Of a stretch of DNA of 64,000 nucleotides, positions 53,707-63,898 are shown one piece after another. The DNA comes from Verrucomicrobiales bacterium (GTDB taxonomy: Bacteria; Verrucomicrobiota; Verrucomicrobiia; Limisphaerales; J093): contig JACKPW010000004.1 in NCBI GenBank assembly GCA_024233215.1, positions 186,001 through 250,000 of the forward strand. Direction: 5' to 3'. The position numbers and the translations under genes are program-made. The notes under the pieces are model-generated. The model had not been told where the DNA came from and searched no databases. It saw only the letters and a list, made by a program, of their open reading frames with translations. Position 1 is the first letter of the stretch, and each line of letters begins with the position of its first letter.

Positions 53707-55062
53707 ATGCACCGCGAACCCGCACCCGGGCCACGCCGGGAAGCCGAAGTCATCCCCGCTGCTTCGCAAACCCCGCGCGCCGTCACAGCCCTCCGAAAGA
53801 CTCCGGCGAGGCTGTTTCCCCGGGGCGGCTCGCATGTTGCCGCCCTGCTCCGGTTCACCGTCGTGCTCCCGTTGATGGCCATGGGACAGGCGTCCGGGGA
53901 AACGGCCGATGCGATGGCAGACCGGGTGCTGGTGATCCGGAACTCCAACAGCCCGATCTCGCTGGCGGTCGCCGACGATTACGCGAAACGCCGCGGCATC
54001 CGGCATGTCCTGACGATTGCCTGTCCGGACGCCGCCACGGATGTCGCGTCTGAAACCCTCCGCTTCGAGCGGTTCCAGGCACTGATCGCAACTCCGCTCG
54101 CAGGTTTCCTGCACGATCATCCGGAGACCGACTTCATCGTCCTGACCAAGGGCATTCCCATCCGGCTCGCCTCCGCCCCTCAGGGCCGCACCCAGGGACC
54201 GCTGTCGCTGGACAGCCACCTCGCCGCCTGGCATTACGAGTCCCTGGAGGATGCGGTCCGGGTGGATGTCACGGACCCCGCCTACGGAAGCGGCTTTCAC
54301 GGGATGGCCTGGGCCAACCGCTTCTGGAACAGCCCGGGGCGATTCTCCCACCGGCGCTTTGGCGGCTACCTCGTGACGCGCCTCGACGGCTATACCGAAG
54401 CCGATGCCAAAGCGTTGACCACGCGCTCGCTCGCGGCCGAGGCAGCACACGACACCGCCGGGTCCACGGGGGCAGCCATCCTGCTCGATGCCTGCCCCGC
54501 GTATCAGTTCGACGACGTCCTCAAGGCCCCCCACTCCATCCTGCCGGAGGCTCCGGGCACATCGGCGAAGATCATCGAGGAAAGCGCGTTCAGTGAGTTC
54601 AACACGGAGTTGCGCTGGACCGCGGAGACGCTGGAGCGGCGGCGGGTTCCGGTCGAACTGGACACCACGGACCTGTTCGCGGGAAGCACAAACGCTCTGG
54701 CAGGATACGTTTCATGGGGTAGTAACGACCGGCGGTTCGATGCCGGCACCTACCGGTCGCTCCGGTTCGCAGCGGGTGCGCTGTGCGAAACGGCGGTCTC
54801 GACCAGCGCCCGCACCTTCCTGCCCGCCGAGGGCGGCCAGTCACTGATCGCCGACCTGATCCGGCAAGGGGCGACGGGCGCCAAGGGATACACCGACGAA
54901 CCGCTCCTGCAGGCGGTCGCCTCCCCCAGCATCCTGTTCGATCGATACACCCGGGGTTGGACGCTGGCGGAAAGCTATTATGCCGCCTCCCGTCTGGTGG
55001 GTTGGGAGGACATTGTGATCGGCGATCCGCTTTGCAGGGCCTATCCGAAGACCAGCGAATAG
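53707..55062 (+). CDS. TIGR03790-family secreted protein
   Basis: 451 aa from the ATG at 53707; the N-terminus includes a hydrophobic stretch (VAALLRFTVVLPLMAMGQAS) preceded by about 40 residues of basic sequence, so the true start may be further downstream. The mature part fits TIGR03790: DRVLVIRNSNSPISLAVADD, YAKRRGIRHVLTIAC, DFIVLTKGIPIRL, GYLVTRLDGYTEADAKAL, and YVSWGSNDRRFDAGTYRSL. It is found in PEP-CTERM bacteria and others; function unknown. It is divergent from the KtrB gene (164 bp apart) and its stop is 39 bp from that of the converging terC gene. Confidence 0.82.
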   Translation: MHREPAPGPRREAEVIPAASQTPRAVTALRKTPARLFPRGGSHVAALLRFTVVLPLMAMGQASGETADAMADRVLVIRNSNSPISLAVADDYAKRRGIRHVLTIACPDAATDVASETLRFERFQALIATPLAGFLHDHPETDFIVLTKGIPIRLASAPQGRTQGPLSLDSHLAAWHYESLEDAVRVDVTDPAYGSGFHGMAWANRFWNSPGRFSHRRFGGYLVTRLDGYTEADAKALTTRSLAAEAAHDTAGSTGAAILLDACPAYQFDDVLKAPHSILPEAPGTSAKIIEESAFSEFNTELRWTAETLERRRVPVELDTTDLFAGSTNALAGYVSWGSNDRRFDAGTYRSLRFAAGALCETAVSTSARTFLPAEGGQSLIADLIRQGATGAKGYTDEPLLQAVASPSILFDRYTRGWTLAESYYAASRLVGWEDIVIGDPLCRAYPKTSE

Positions 55063-55101
55063 CCGGGGGCAGGGACGAAAGGGGAAGCCAGCAGGACCGC
55101 A

Positions 55102-55854
55102 TCAGGACGCCGGTCCGGATCGGGGAGGCGGTCCCGTCGGCCGGCTCCTTCGCTGCCTCGATCGCATCTTGAGATTCAGCGCCTCCACGAACACCGAGAA
55201 CGCCATCGCAAAGTAGATGTAGCCCTTGTTGATGTGATGGCCCAGGCCGTCGGCCACCAGCACCACCCCCACCAGCAACAGAAAGCTCAGTGCCAGGATC
55301 TTCAGGGTGGGATGAACCTCGATGAACCGGCTGACCGTCCCGGCGAAGAACATCATGAACCCGACCGCGATCACCACCGCCGCAATCATCACCGGCAGAT
55401 GCTGCGCCATCCCCACCGCCGTGATCACCGAGTCCAGCGAGAACACGATGTCGAGCAGCATGATCTGGACAATGACCCCCCCGAACGTCGCCGCGGCCCG
55501 TTGGGTGTCGTGGATGTCCTCGCCTTCCAGCTTGTCGTGAATCTCATGCGTCGCCTTGCCAATCAGGAATACCCCCCCCAGCAGCAGGATCAGATCGCGT
55601 CCGGAGAAACCGTGCCCGAACAGGTGGAACAACTCGCTCTTCAACCCCATGATCCAGTTGATGGCCAGGAGCAGCAGGACGCGCATCACCATTGCCGCCA
55701 GCAATCCCGTGCGCCGGGCCCGCTCCTGCACGGCCACGGGGAGTTTCCCCGCCAGGATCGCGATGAAGATGATGTTGTCGATGCCCAGGACCACCTCCAG
55801 GGCGGTCAACGTGGCGAGACTGATCCAGATTTCCGGGTTGAACAGCCAGTCCAT
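55102..55854 (-). CDS. TerC-family membrane protein
   Basis: 250 aa, about seven membrane helices. Diagnostic LGIDNIIFIAILAGKLP in the first half and MLLDIVFSLDSVITAVGMA in the second, each with a conserved acidic residue, as in E. coli Alx and TerC, which export manganese or protect secreted metalloproteins. The C-terminus is Arg/Pro-rich (SRQRRSRPTGPPPRSGP). No tellurite or stress cluster lies around it. A 135-bp gap follows toward yifB. Confidence 0.92.
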   Translation of the reverse strand: MDWLFNPEIWISLATLTALEVVLGIDNIIFIAILAGKLPVAVQERARRTGLLAAMVMRVLLLLAINWIMGLKSELFHLFGHGFSGRDLILLLGGVFLIGKATHEIHDKLEGEDIHDTQRAAATFGGVIVQIMLLDIVFSLDSVITAVGMAQHLPVMIAAVVIAVGFMMFFAGTVSRFIEVHPTLKILALSFLLLVGVVLVADGLGHHINKGYIYFAMAFSVFVEALNLKMRSRQRRSRPTGPPPRSGPAS

Positions 55855-55989
55855 AGTCGCGCCGGTTTCATGACCTGCTTCCGGGGATTCCGCAACTTGA
55901 AAGGGCGCACTCCAAGACCGCTTCGCGATATCGGCGGGTTCGGTCCCTGGCTCCCGAATTCCGGACTTCGCATTCCACGCCCCTGCGCG

Positions 55990-57516
<1,527 letters not shown>

Positions 57517-57797
57517 CAGGAATGAGATGACGGATGCGGCCCGGTGAGGCAACCGATTTCTTCACCTTGCGGGGCCGGAGAAGGAAGGCGGGCCGCGGCC
57601 GAGGCAGGGGCGGGACCACGGTTCGCCACCCCATGCCGCGCGCAGCAGGCGGCAAGCCCGCAGCAGTGGGTAACGTGAGCGGTGCGCGACCTGCGTTCCG
57701 CCGCCAGCACGCTGCGACGGGCGGAAACGGGGTCTTGTCAGGAGGCGGACTTCGGCGGTTTACTGGCCGGTGGAAACCAACGGACCCAACCAAGGCA

Positions 57798-58820
57798 ATG
57801 AATGAACGGCTCGAAGTTGAAACAAGGAAACTCACCGATTCCTGGATGCGCCACGAGGCCGACTGGCTGCGGGACTATCTGGTCGGCAGCGTGGAGGACC
57901 CCCGACTGAACGTGCAGAGCATTCTCACCCGCCATTTCCTGATTGACGCACTGACCCCGGAAAACCACGCGCCGCTGATGGAGGCGGAGCTGCGTTTCGC
58001 CATTTGCCTGACGTGGTTGCTGAAGCAGATCGAACTTGGAGCCGGTCCGGAGGACTTCTCCGCGATCCACCATGGTCTGCGCGTGGGTTCGGACAACGCC
58101 GAAGGACTGCACCTGCCGGAGTACCTGGGCGAGACGTTCGCCCAACAACCCGCAGCCGACGCCCCCCCGGCGGGATCGACCTATCTGAACAGTGTGCTTG
58201 TCCGACTGGCGCAATCGCCCGAACCCACCCTGCGCGGGGCACCGGAACTGGACGGTTTCATGGAAGCCTGGCGGACAATCCTGGCTCCCTTGGAACCGAC
58301 CGGCGTCGCCGTGCTGGAACCGGCCTGCGGTTCGGCGAACGATTACCGTGCCATCGCCGCCTGCGGACTCGGTGAACTCATCCACTATCACGGGTTCGAC
58401 CTCTGCATAAAGAACGTGGCCAACGCCCGCACGATGCATCCCGACACGCGCTTCGACGTGGGAAACGTCTTTGCGATCCCCGCCAACGCCTGCGCCTACG
58501 ATCTTCTCATCGCGCACGACCTGTTTGAACACCTGTCGCCCGAAGGCCTGGAGCAGGCGATCCGTGAGGTGTGCCGCGTGACGCGGAACGAACTCTGCGT
58601 GGGCTTCTTCAACATGCACGAGGAAGGCTGGACCGTGGTGCGCGAGGTCGAGGATTACCACTGGAACACGCTCGATGCCGGGAACACCCGCGCCCTGTTC
58701 GAGGCGGCCGGGTTCGACGTGCAGATCGTCAGCATCGACGCCTTCCTCCGCCAGGCCTTTCGCTGCAAGGACCAGCACAATCCCCGGGCCTACACCTTCC
58801 GTTGCCGCAGGCCCGAGTAG
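57798..58820 (+). CDS. SAM-dependent methyltransferase (class I)
   Basis: 340 aa from the ATG at 57798 (MNERLEVETRKLTDSWMRHE). An N-terminal helical part (about 1-150) precedes the Rossmann-like domain: motif I VAVLEPACGSANDYRA, HYHGFDLCIKNVANA, FDVGNVFAIP, motif IV AYDLLIAHDLFEHLSPEGLE, RVTRNELCVGFFNMHEEGW. A C-terminal FRCKDQHNPRAYTFRC is also present. Substrate unknown. The 281-bp gap toward yifB is a divergent promoter region without other features; the open frame within it (57534-57797) has low-complexity Arg/Gly sequence and no family. Confidence 0.85.
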   Translation: MNERLEVETRKLTDSWMRHEADWLRDYLVGSVEDPRLNVQSILTRHFLIDALTPENHAPLMEAELRFAICLTWLLKQIELGAGPEDFSAIHHGLRVGSDNAEGLHLPEYLGETFAQQPAADAPPAGSTYLNSVLVRLAQSPEPTLRGAPELDGFMEAWRTILAPLEPTGVAVLEPACGSANDYRAIAACGLGELIHYHGFDLCIKNVANARTMHPDTRFDVGNVFAIPANACAYDLLIAHDLFEHLSPEGLEQAIREVCRVTRNELCVGFFNMHEEGWTVVREVEDYHWNTLDAGNTRALFEAAGFDVQIVSIDAFLRQAFRCKDQHNPRAYTFRCRRPE

Positions 58821-58969
58821 CCGCGGACGTCAGTTTGCGCTGATCCTGAGGCGTCGGAGGAAGGAACCGGTGGACCGACACCCCTGACTGGCCCGTGGTT
58901 GCCCAAGCGGTCGCGGCTGCCGCCGTGGAGATTTGCGCCGACCGAGGTGGGCGGCTAGGCTCGCGCCGC

Positions 58970-60037
58970 GTGCGGATTGAAGACTTCGATTACGAACTGC
59001 CGCCCGAGCGCATCGCCCAGCATCCGGCGGAGCATCGGGACGCGTCCCGCCTGCTGGTCCTCCAGCGCCAGGATGGGCAGGTCGTACACCGCCGGTTCGC
59101 CGATTTCGCGGACTATCCCGGTCCGGGTGATGTACTCGTGTTGAACAACTCCCGCGTCATTGCGGCCCGGTTGCGCGGCCGCAAGCTGCCCGAGGGCGGT
59201 CAGGTCGAGATCCTCCTGAGCGAGCCCGTCGGCCGCAACGACTGGTGGGTGATGCTGCGCCCGGGCAAACGGGTGCGACCCGGAACCTGCCTGGAGTTCC
59301 AACGTGGGGGGGCAGCCATCACGGCAACCGTGCGCGAGAAGAACCGGGAGGGCCATTGCCGGCTGGAATTCGCGGGGCCGGCGGATGTCCTGGATCGGTT
59401 GGACGAACTTGGCGAGGTGCCGTTACCCCCCTACATCGAACGAACCGCGGCGCCCTCGGACAGGGATCGCGAGCGTTACCAGACGGTCTTTGCCCAGCCG
59501 CCCGGATCGGTGGCCGCACCGACCGCGGGACTGCACTTCACCACGGAGTTTCTGGACCGGCTTCGCGTCCGCGGCGTCGAGGTACGGTTTGTCACGTTGC
59601 ACGTCGGTTTGGGCACTTTCGCCCCGGTGAAGGCGGAGCGGGTCGAGGACCACGTGATGCACGAGGAGTATGGCGAGTTGCCGGCGGAAACCGCCACCTG
59701 CATCGGTGCGGCGAAGGCGGCGGGACGGCGCGTGTTCGCGGTGGGCACGACCTCGCTCCGGGTGCTGGAGAGTGCCGCGCGGGCACAGGCGGGAAGACCC
59801 CTGGAGGCGTGGAGCGGCCACACGCGGTTGTTCGTGCATCCGCCGGCGGGGTTCGCCGTGGTCGATGCGCTGCTCACGAACTTCCACCTCCCCCGTTCCA
59901 CCCTGCTCCTGCTGGTGAGCGCGTTTGCCGCCCCGGGCCGGACCTCCGGGCGGCAACGAGTCCTCGCGGCCTATGCCGAGGCCGTGCGCGAAGGCTATCG
60001 CTTCTTCAGCTACGGCGATGCCATGTTGATCCTGTGA
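58970..60037 (+). CDS. queA: S-adenosylmethionine:tRNA ribosyltransferase-isomerase
   Basis: 355 aa from the GTG at 58970 (VRIEDFDYELPPERIAQHPA), which aligns with QueA starts; the upstream ATG at 58895 gives an unrelated leader. QueA converts preQ1-tRNA to epoxyqueuosine-tRNA. Seen: LVLNNSRVIAARLRG, ERYQTVFAQPPGSVAAPTAG, LHFTTEFLDRLRVRGV, LHVGLGTFAPVKAERVEDH, MHEEYGELP, TNFHLPRSTLLLLVSAFAAP. The RibD-type gene follows by 9 bp. Other queuosine genes are not in the window. Confidence 0.95.
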   Translation: MRIEDFDYELPPERIAQHPAEHRDASRLLVLQRQDGQVVHRRFADFADYPGPGDVLVLNNSRVIAARLRGRKLPEGGQVEILLSEPVGRNDWWVMLRPGKRVRPGTCLEFQRGGAAITATVREKNREGHCRLEFAGPADVLDRLDELGEVPLPPYIERTAAPSDRDRERYQTVFAQPPGSVAAPTAGLHFTTEFLDRLRVRGVEVRFVTLHVGLGTFAPVKAERVEDHVMHEEYGELPAETATCIGAAKAAGRRVFAVGTTSLRVLESAARAQAGRPLEAWSGHTRLFVHPPAGFAVVDALLTNFHLPRSTLLLLVSAFAAPGRTSGRQRVLAAYAEAVREGYRFFSYGDAMLIL

Positions 60038-60046
60038 GGTGATCCG

Positions 60047-60799
60047 ATGACAGGAACCCAACCCACCGGGGAACCAATCCGATTGCCGGTCGGCAGTCGG
60101 GGGCGACGCCCCTTCGTGCTGATCAACATGGCGATGACGGCGGATGGCAAGATCGCCACAGCCAACCGCGCCCTCTCGCGTTTCGGCACCCGGCAAGACG
60201 AAGCGAACCTCTACGCGCTGCGGGCTTCGGTCGACGCGGTAATGAGCGGAGCCACGACCCTGATGGCGGAGGGAGCCACGCTCGGTCCCGGCCCCCAGCG
60301 CTTCCGCCAACAACGTCGCCTGGCCGGTCGGCCCGAATGGCCGTTGCGGATCGCCGTCAGCGGCTCCTGTTCGCTCTCACCGGATGCGGCCGTCTTTCAG
60401 CATGGAACCAGCCCGGTGATCGTGCTTACGTCGGAACGGGCCCCGCGTCGGGCACTGCACCGGTTGAGCCGGGTTGCCACCCAGGTGGGTGTGTGCGGCG
60501 AACAGGAGGTGGATTTCACAAGGGCGCTTCGCTGGCTGGCGGAGAGCTGGCAGGTGGACCGCTTGCTGTGCGAGGGCGGGGGCGAACTCAACGATGCGTT
60601 GTTTCGCGCCGACCTGGTGGACGAACTCCACCTGACCCTCTGTCCGTGGATCGCGGGCGGACGCACCGCTCCGACCCTCGCAGATGGCGTCGGCGTGAGT
60701 GCCCTGGCGGAGGCCCGACGCTTCCGGTTGAAGGCGCGGAAGCGCGTGGGCAACGAGCTTTATCTGATCTACCACCGGGCAACCTCCCCAGCCCCGTAG
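60047..60799 (+). CDS. RibD C-terminal/dihydrofolate-reductase-like oxidoreductase
   Basis: 250 aa. The N-terminal half has VLINMAMTADGKIATANRAL, SVDAVMSGATTLMAEGATLG and PLRIAVSGSCSLSPDAA; the C-terminal half has VDRLLCEGGGELNDALFRAD and LTLCPWIAGGRTAPTLADG. These match the RibD reductase domain (5-amino-6-ribosylaminouracil reductase) without the deaminase domain. It may act in riboflavin synthesis or on another NADPH substrate. It follows queA directly. Its TAG stop lies in repeat copy B. Confidence 0.85.
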   Translation: MTGTQPTGEPIRLPVGSRGRRPFVLINMAMTADGKIATANRALSRFGTRQDEANLYALRASVDAVMSGATTLMAEGATLGPGPQRFRQQRRLAGRPEWPLRIAVSGSCSLSPDAAVFQHGTSPVIVLTSERAPRRALHRLSRVATQVGVCGEQEVDFTRALRWLAESWQVDRLLCEGGGELNDALFRADLVDELHLTLCPWIAGGRTAPTLADGVGVSALAEARRFRLKARKRVGNELYLIYHRATSPAP

Positions 60800-60908
60800 C
60801 GGCAGGCTGCTGTGCACCGAAGCCCTGTCCATGGCGGCGAACGGGTGTTCGCCGATGCCGTGGCAGGCCGCTCGATCGGTCCGGTGGATGCCCATGCGCC
60901 GCTACGGG
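60793..60908. repeat. MITE-like hairpin element, copy B (CCGTAGCGGC ends)
   Basis: About 116 bp bounded by CCCGTAGCGGC (60793-60803) and GCCGCTACGGG (60898-60908), perfect inverted repeats, with an inner GGCGAAC/GTTCGCC hairpin. The TAG stops of the RibD-type gene (60797-60799) and the converging glycerophosphodiesterase gene (60902-60904) both lie in these ends. Related to 25856-25965. Confidence 0.7.
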
Positions 60909-62473
60909 ATTGCGCCTCCCCGGTTCATCAACCCCACCGCCCACGACGCGGCCTTCCTCAATGCCAACCGGCGCTCGTCCGTCGGATGATCAAGACACTC
61001 CAGCAGCGCGGTTCCCCGGACGGTGCTGTTCGGGCTGCGAAGCAGTTCCGCAATCCCGCTCCAATCGATGGTCTGCCGCATCAGGGCACGGGTGGCCTCC
61101 TCGTAGGCGGGGACGCCATACCGCCAGGCCTGTTCCTCGCCGGCACGGACATAATCCCACAGGAACCGTCGTGCCGTCCCGCAACGCAGGCCGCCGAGGG
61201 CGGCAAACACAGATTGACGCGGCCGCCAATGACTCCACAACCCGGCAGGCGGAAGGTCACGTGGGGAGATCCGCCCGTCGCTCCGGAGGAACCTGATGAG
61301 GTCACCGGCCGCTGCGGTGGCGCCCAGTTCCCCCAACGCCCGCACCGCCATCGCGGCATCCACCCCGCTCAGTTCCGGATCGGGATGTGACAACGGAGCC
61401 TGCAGCACCGCCCGCAGGGCTTGACGGGAATCCCCCCGGTTCCTGCCGCTCGTGCCAAGCTCGCCCGCCGCCCAGGCCCGGGTGACCACCAGGACGGTGC
61501 GTTGCTCCCCGGTCAGGTCGGGAACGGCAACGGCCGAGGCCTCCAAGATCTCCACCAACCGGTCCGCCGTCGGCTTCGGTCGGATTCCGCGGAGACGATC
61601 CACGATGACCGGCGGCAACCAGGCATCGGTCGCATCTCGCAACGGCACTTCCCGGACCGGCAGGCGCACACGGTATCCCAGGTCCAGCGCGAGAAAAGGA
61701 ACCTCCGCCCGCTCCAGCACATTCGCCGCCACCCGGGGATCGTCGACCAGAATCATCTCCCCAGGCTGCGCCAGGGCCGCCGTGATTGCCGCAGGGTCGA
61801 CATCCCGCCGGCCCACGTAGAGGCCCGGGACCTTGTAGCGCAACGGGTGGAACCCGGGATTGCGCCGCAACTCCCCGGCGTTCACCTCATTGATCGACAC
61901 CACATTCGGCCACACCCCGCGCTCGGTGAGCAACCGGGCGACCTCGGCTTCCAGGCCGGGTTCCTTGAGATCGAGATGCAGCAGCATGCCGCTGCGGGCG
62001 GCGAGATCGAGCAGGTCGTCAAAACGCGCGACCTGCCCGGGCACCGGCCGGCCATGGACCGGCACCGTTGCCAGTGTTTCCAACTGGCGAAGGGTGTGCT
62101 CGCGCACCCGGCCGATGCCTCGCAGCACCCGATCCACCGATTCATCGTGAAACAGAACCAAGGTGCCATCATGCGTCCGCCGGACATCCACCTCGACGCC
62201 GTCCGCGCCGTGACGCATGGCGAGGGCGCAGGCCAGCAGGGAGTTCTCCAGGGCAAAGGCGGTGGCTCCGCGGTGGACCAGGATCGCGGGCCCGGCGCGA
62301 CGGCGTTCCACCGTGCCGGGCAGTTCGCGGGAGCCGGGGCTCGTCTGATCGCCTGGCTCGCCGACGGACACCGCGGCGGTGGCCCCCGGAACACCTGCGA
62401 CGCCGGTCCTGCCCTGAGGGGTCGCGCACATCAGGAGGCCGACGCCCAGCGTGATGGCTGCCCCGCGGTTCAT
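60902..62473 (-). CDS. Secreted glycerophosphodiester phosphodiesterase with extra C-terminal domain
   Basis: 523 aa with a signal-like N-terminus (AAITLGVGLLMCATPQG). The GDPD domain (about 65-300) has ILVHRGATAFALENSLLACA, ADGVEVDVRRTHDGTLVLFH, DESVDR and LLHLDLKEPGL: His/Glu/Asp metal and catalytic residues are all present. It cleaves glycerophosphodiesters to glycerol-3-phosphate and an alcohol. Beyond it, about 300-523 forms a helical repeat-like part (AMAVRALGELGATAAAGDLI; STVRGTALLECLDHPTDERR), resembling HEAT repeats, which ordinary GDPDs lack. The stop codon lies in repeat copy B. Confidence 0.87.
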   Translation of the reverse strand: MNRGAAITLGVGLLMCATPQGRTGVAGVPGATAAVSVGEPGDQTSPGSRELPGTVERRRAGPAILVHRGATAFALENSLLACALAMRHGADGVEVDVRRTHDGTLVLFHDESVDRVLRGIGRVREHTLRQLETLATVPVHGRPVPGQVARFDDLLDLAARSGMLLHLDLKEPGLEAEVARLLTERGVWPNVVSINEVNAGELRRNPGFHPLRYKVPGLYVGRRDVDPAAITAALAQPGEMILVDDPRVAANVLERAEVPFLALDLGYRVRLPVREVPLRDATDAWLPPVIVDRLRGIRPKPTADRLVEILEASAVAVPDLTGEQRTVLVVTRAWAAGELGTSGRNRGDSRQALRAVLQAPLSHPDPELSGVDAAMAVRALGELGATAAAGDLIRFLRSDGRISPRDLPPAGLWSHWRPRQSVFAALGGLRCGTARRFLWDYVRAGEEQAWRYGVPAYEEATRALMRQTIDWSGIAELLRSPNSTVRGTALLECLDHPTDERRLALRKAASWAVGLMNRGGAIP

Positions 62474-62495
62474 GCCCCCCCCCTCTCGGCGGCTC

Positions 62496-62571
62496 GGGGG
62501 TCAGTGCTCACGATTGGCGGAGGGAGCGCCGCCAATGGCTGCAGGACTGACCCCGTCGCTCGTTTCATGAG
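62496..62571 (-). repeat. Dispersed hairpin repeat R2, copy 2
   Basis: About 76 bp between the nucleoside hydrolase and glycerophosphodiesterase genes, both transcribed leftward. The outer arms GGGTCAGT/ACTGACCC and inner arms ATTGGCGG/CCGCCAAT fold into a stem. Copy 1 is at 49246-49320; similarity extends past the hairpin (CCCCGTCGCTCG, TTTCATGAG). Confidence 0.85.
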
Positions 62572-62582
62572 CCGGCGTTGCC

Positions 62583-63578
62583 CTACGGCTTCCCGAGCTT
62601 TTGCAGCTTGGTGAAGAAGTCGCGGAAGATCGGATCGCGCTGAAGGAAGTAGACACTGCGGATCAGGTGCCGCGAGTCGTCGAAGCTGAAGGTGTAGTTG
62701 TCCGTCGGGATCGGGCTGTGAACGAGGTTGGATGGCAGCCAGCGACTGTCGATGACCCACGCCACCGCCGTCATGTCCCAGAGCACCTTGGACCAGGCGA
62801 AGTGGTCCTGGCGGAAGTCCTTGAAGATCTCGAGCAGGTATTCGCCGATGGCCCCCCGGCCGGCGAGGTTGGCCTCCATTTCCGGAACGGTGGTGGCGAA
62901 GTGGGTGACGACCGGGGTGCAGGGCAACTGCACGAGAGCCACCCCGGAATTGAAGATCGTTTTCGAGGCGTTGAGGTCCTGATGGTAATTGAACTCGTGC
63001 TGGTGCGGCCATTGGAGGCCGTTGCCACCAAGCCACACCACGACGATGTTCGGCAGGATCGAGGGATCGAGCAGGAGGGCGTTCGCCACGTTGCTGATCG
63101 CCCCCACAGCCACGACGTAAAGGGGATGCTCCGGACTGTGCGCCTTCGCCCGGCGGATCAGGTCCAGCGCCGCCGGGCTTTCCTCTGGCTGCTTCGGATC
63201 GGTGACATAGTGCCGGCTGCCCTTGAAGGCGAAGTTCTCCGGCGAACGGTTCAGCTTGGCGAGAATGCGGAGAATCTCCTCGTGGCTCCGTTCCATGCCG
63301 TTCTCCGGGCTGTTGGAGCGGTTGTTCTTGAATGGGGCGGCATAGACGGCCTCCACGTTCAACTCCGGCGAGATCAACGCGTAGACCAGGGCAAACTGAT
63401 CATCGATCTCGTTGTAGGTGTCGGTGTCCAGCACCATCGGCACCGGCCGGTGGGTGGGCGGCTGCAACAGCGCCATGCGTTGCGCGTCGGTCAGTTTGGG
63501 AAACGACTGGGCCGCGACCGGGAAGCGGTTGGCACCGATCAGGAGACCGAGACAGGTCAGGATCACGAGGTGTTTCAT
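62583..63578 (-). CDS. Secreted nucleoside hydrolase (IUNH family)
   Basis: 331 aa, signal MKHLVILTCLGLLIGANRFP, cleavage near VAAQS. The Ca-binding/catalytic motif is complete: VLDTDTYNEIDDQFALVYAL (DTDxxxxxDD). Further: YVVAVGAISNVANALL, NIVVVWLGGNGLQW, KVLWDMTAVAWVIDS. Such enzymes cleave the N-glycosidic bond of ribonucleosides. An exported form would scavenge nucleosides in the periplasm. The substrate-specific His appears altered (WLGGN rather than MGG), so base preference is open. Confidence 0.87.
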   Translation of the reverse strand: MKHLVILTCLGLLIGANRFPVAAQSFPKLTDAQRMALLQPPTHRPVPMVLDTDTYNEIDDQFALVYALISPELNVEAVYAAPFKNNRSNSPENGMERSHEEILRILAKLNRSPENFAFKGSRHYVTDPKQPEESPAALDLIRRAKAHSPEHPLYVVAVGAISNVANALLLDPSILPNIVVVWLGGNGLQWPHQHEFNYHQDLNASKTIFNSGVALVQLPCTPVVTHFATTVPEMEANLAGRGAIGEYLLEIFKDFRQDHFAWSKVLWDMTAVAWVIDSRWLPSNLVHSPIPTDNYTFSFDDSRHLIRSVYFLQRDPIFRDFFTKLQKLGKP

Positions 63579-63763
63579 AGCCGGGGTCGGAGAGTAGGCC
63601 CATGCCCCCCGGCATGGCAGACAAATCGGTGTTCACGCTCGCTCGGACGGCGGGAGACCGGGGAATTGCGCGCGAGGCGCCGGCAGCCCCGGAGGGTGGG
63701 ATGGCGGCAGGCGTACCACGTGACCGTCGGTAGCCACCATACCTCCGTCATGCCCGGCGGAGA

Positions 63764-63826
63764 GGCGACGGCCCGTCGCCCTGACGGGAATACGTCGACG
63801 ACGCCTTTCGGGGACGAGCCGTCCCC
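63764..63826. repeat. Pair of short GC hairpins
   Basis: GGCGACGG-c-CCGTCGCC (63764-63780) and GGGGACG-agc-CGTCCCC (63810-63826) lie 29 bp apart in the 420-bp right-hand gap. Each has perfect arms. They could be part of a further dispersed repeat or a terminator pair; one copy is seen here. Confidence 0.45.
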
Positions 63827-63871
63827 CACTCCGCCTCCCGGGCTTCACTGAAGGGGGGGTACCACGAGCCC

Positions 63872-63898
63872 GACCTTCGCATGACCTTCGCATTGACA
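63872..63898 (+). repeat. Tandem 11-bp repeat ahead of TTGACA
   Basis: GACCTTCGCAT occurs twice in tandem (63872-63882, 63883-63893), and TTGACA (63893-63898) follows directly. This may be a regulator site with a -35 for a gene beyond the window. A matching -10 is not clear. The rest of 63579-64000 shows no supported gene. Confidence 0.35.
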
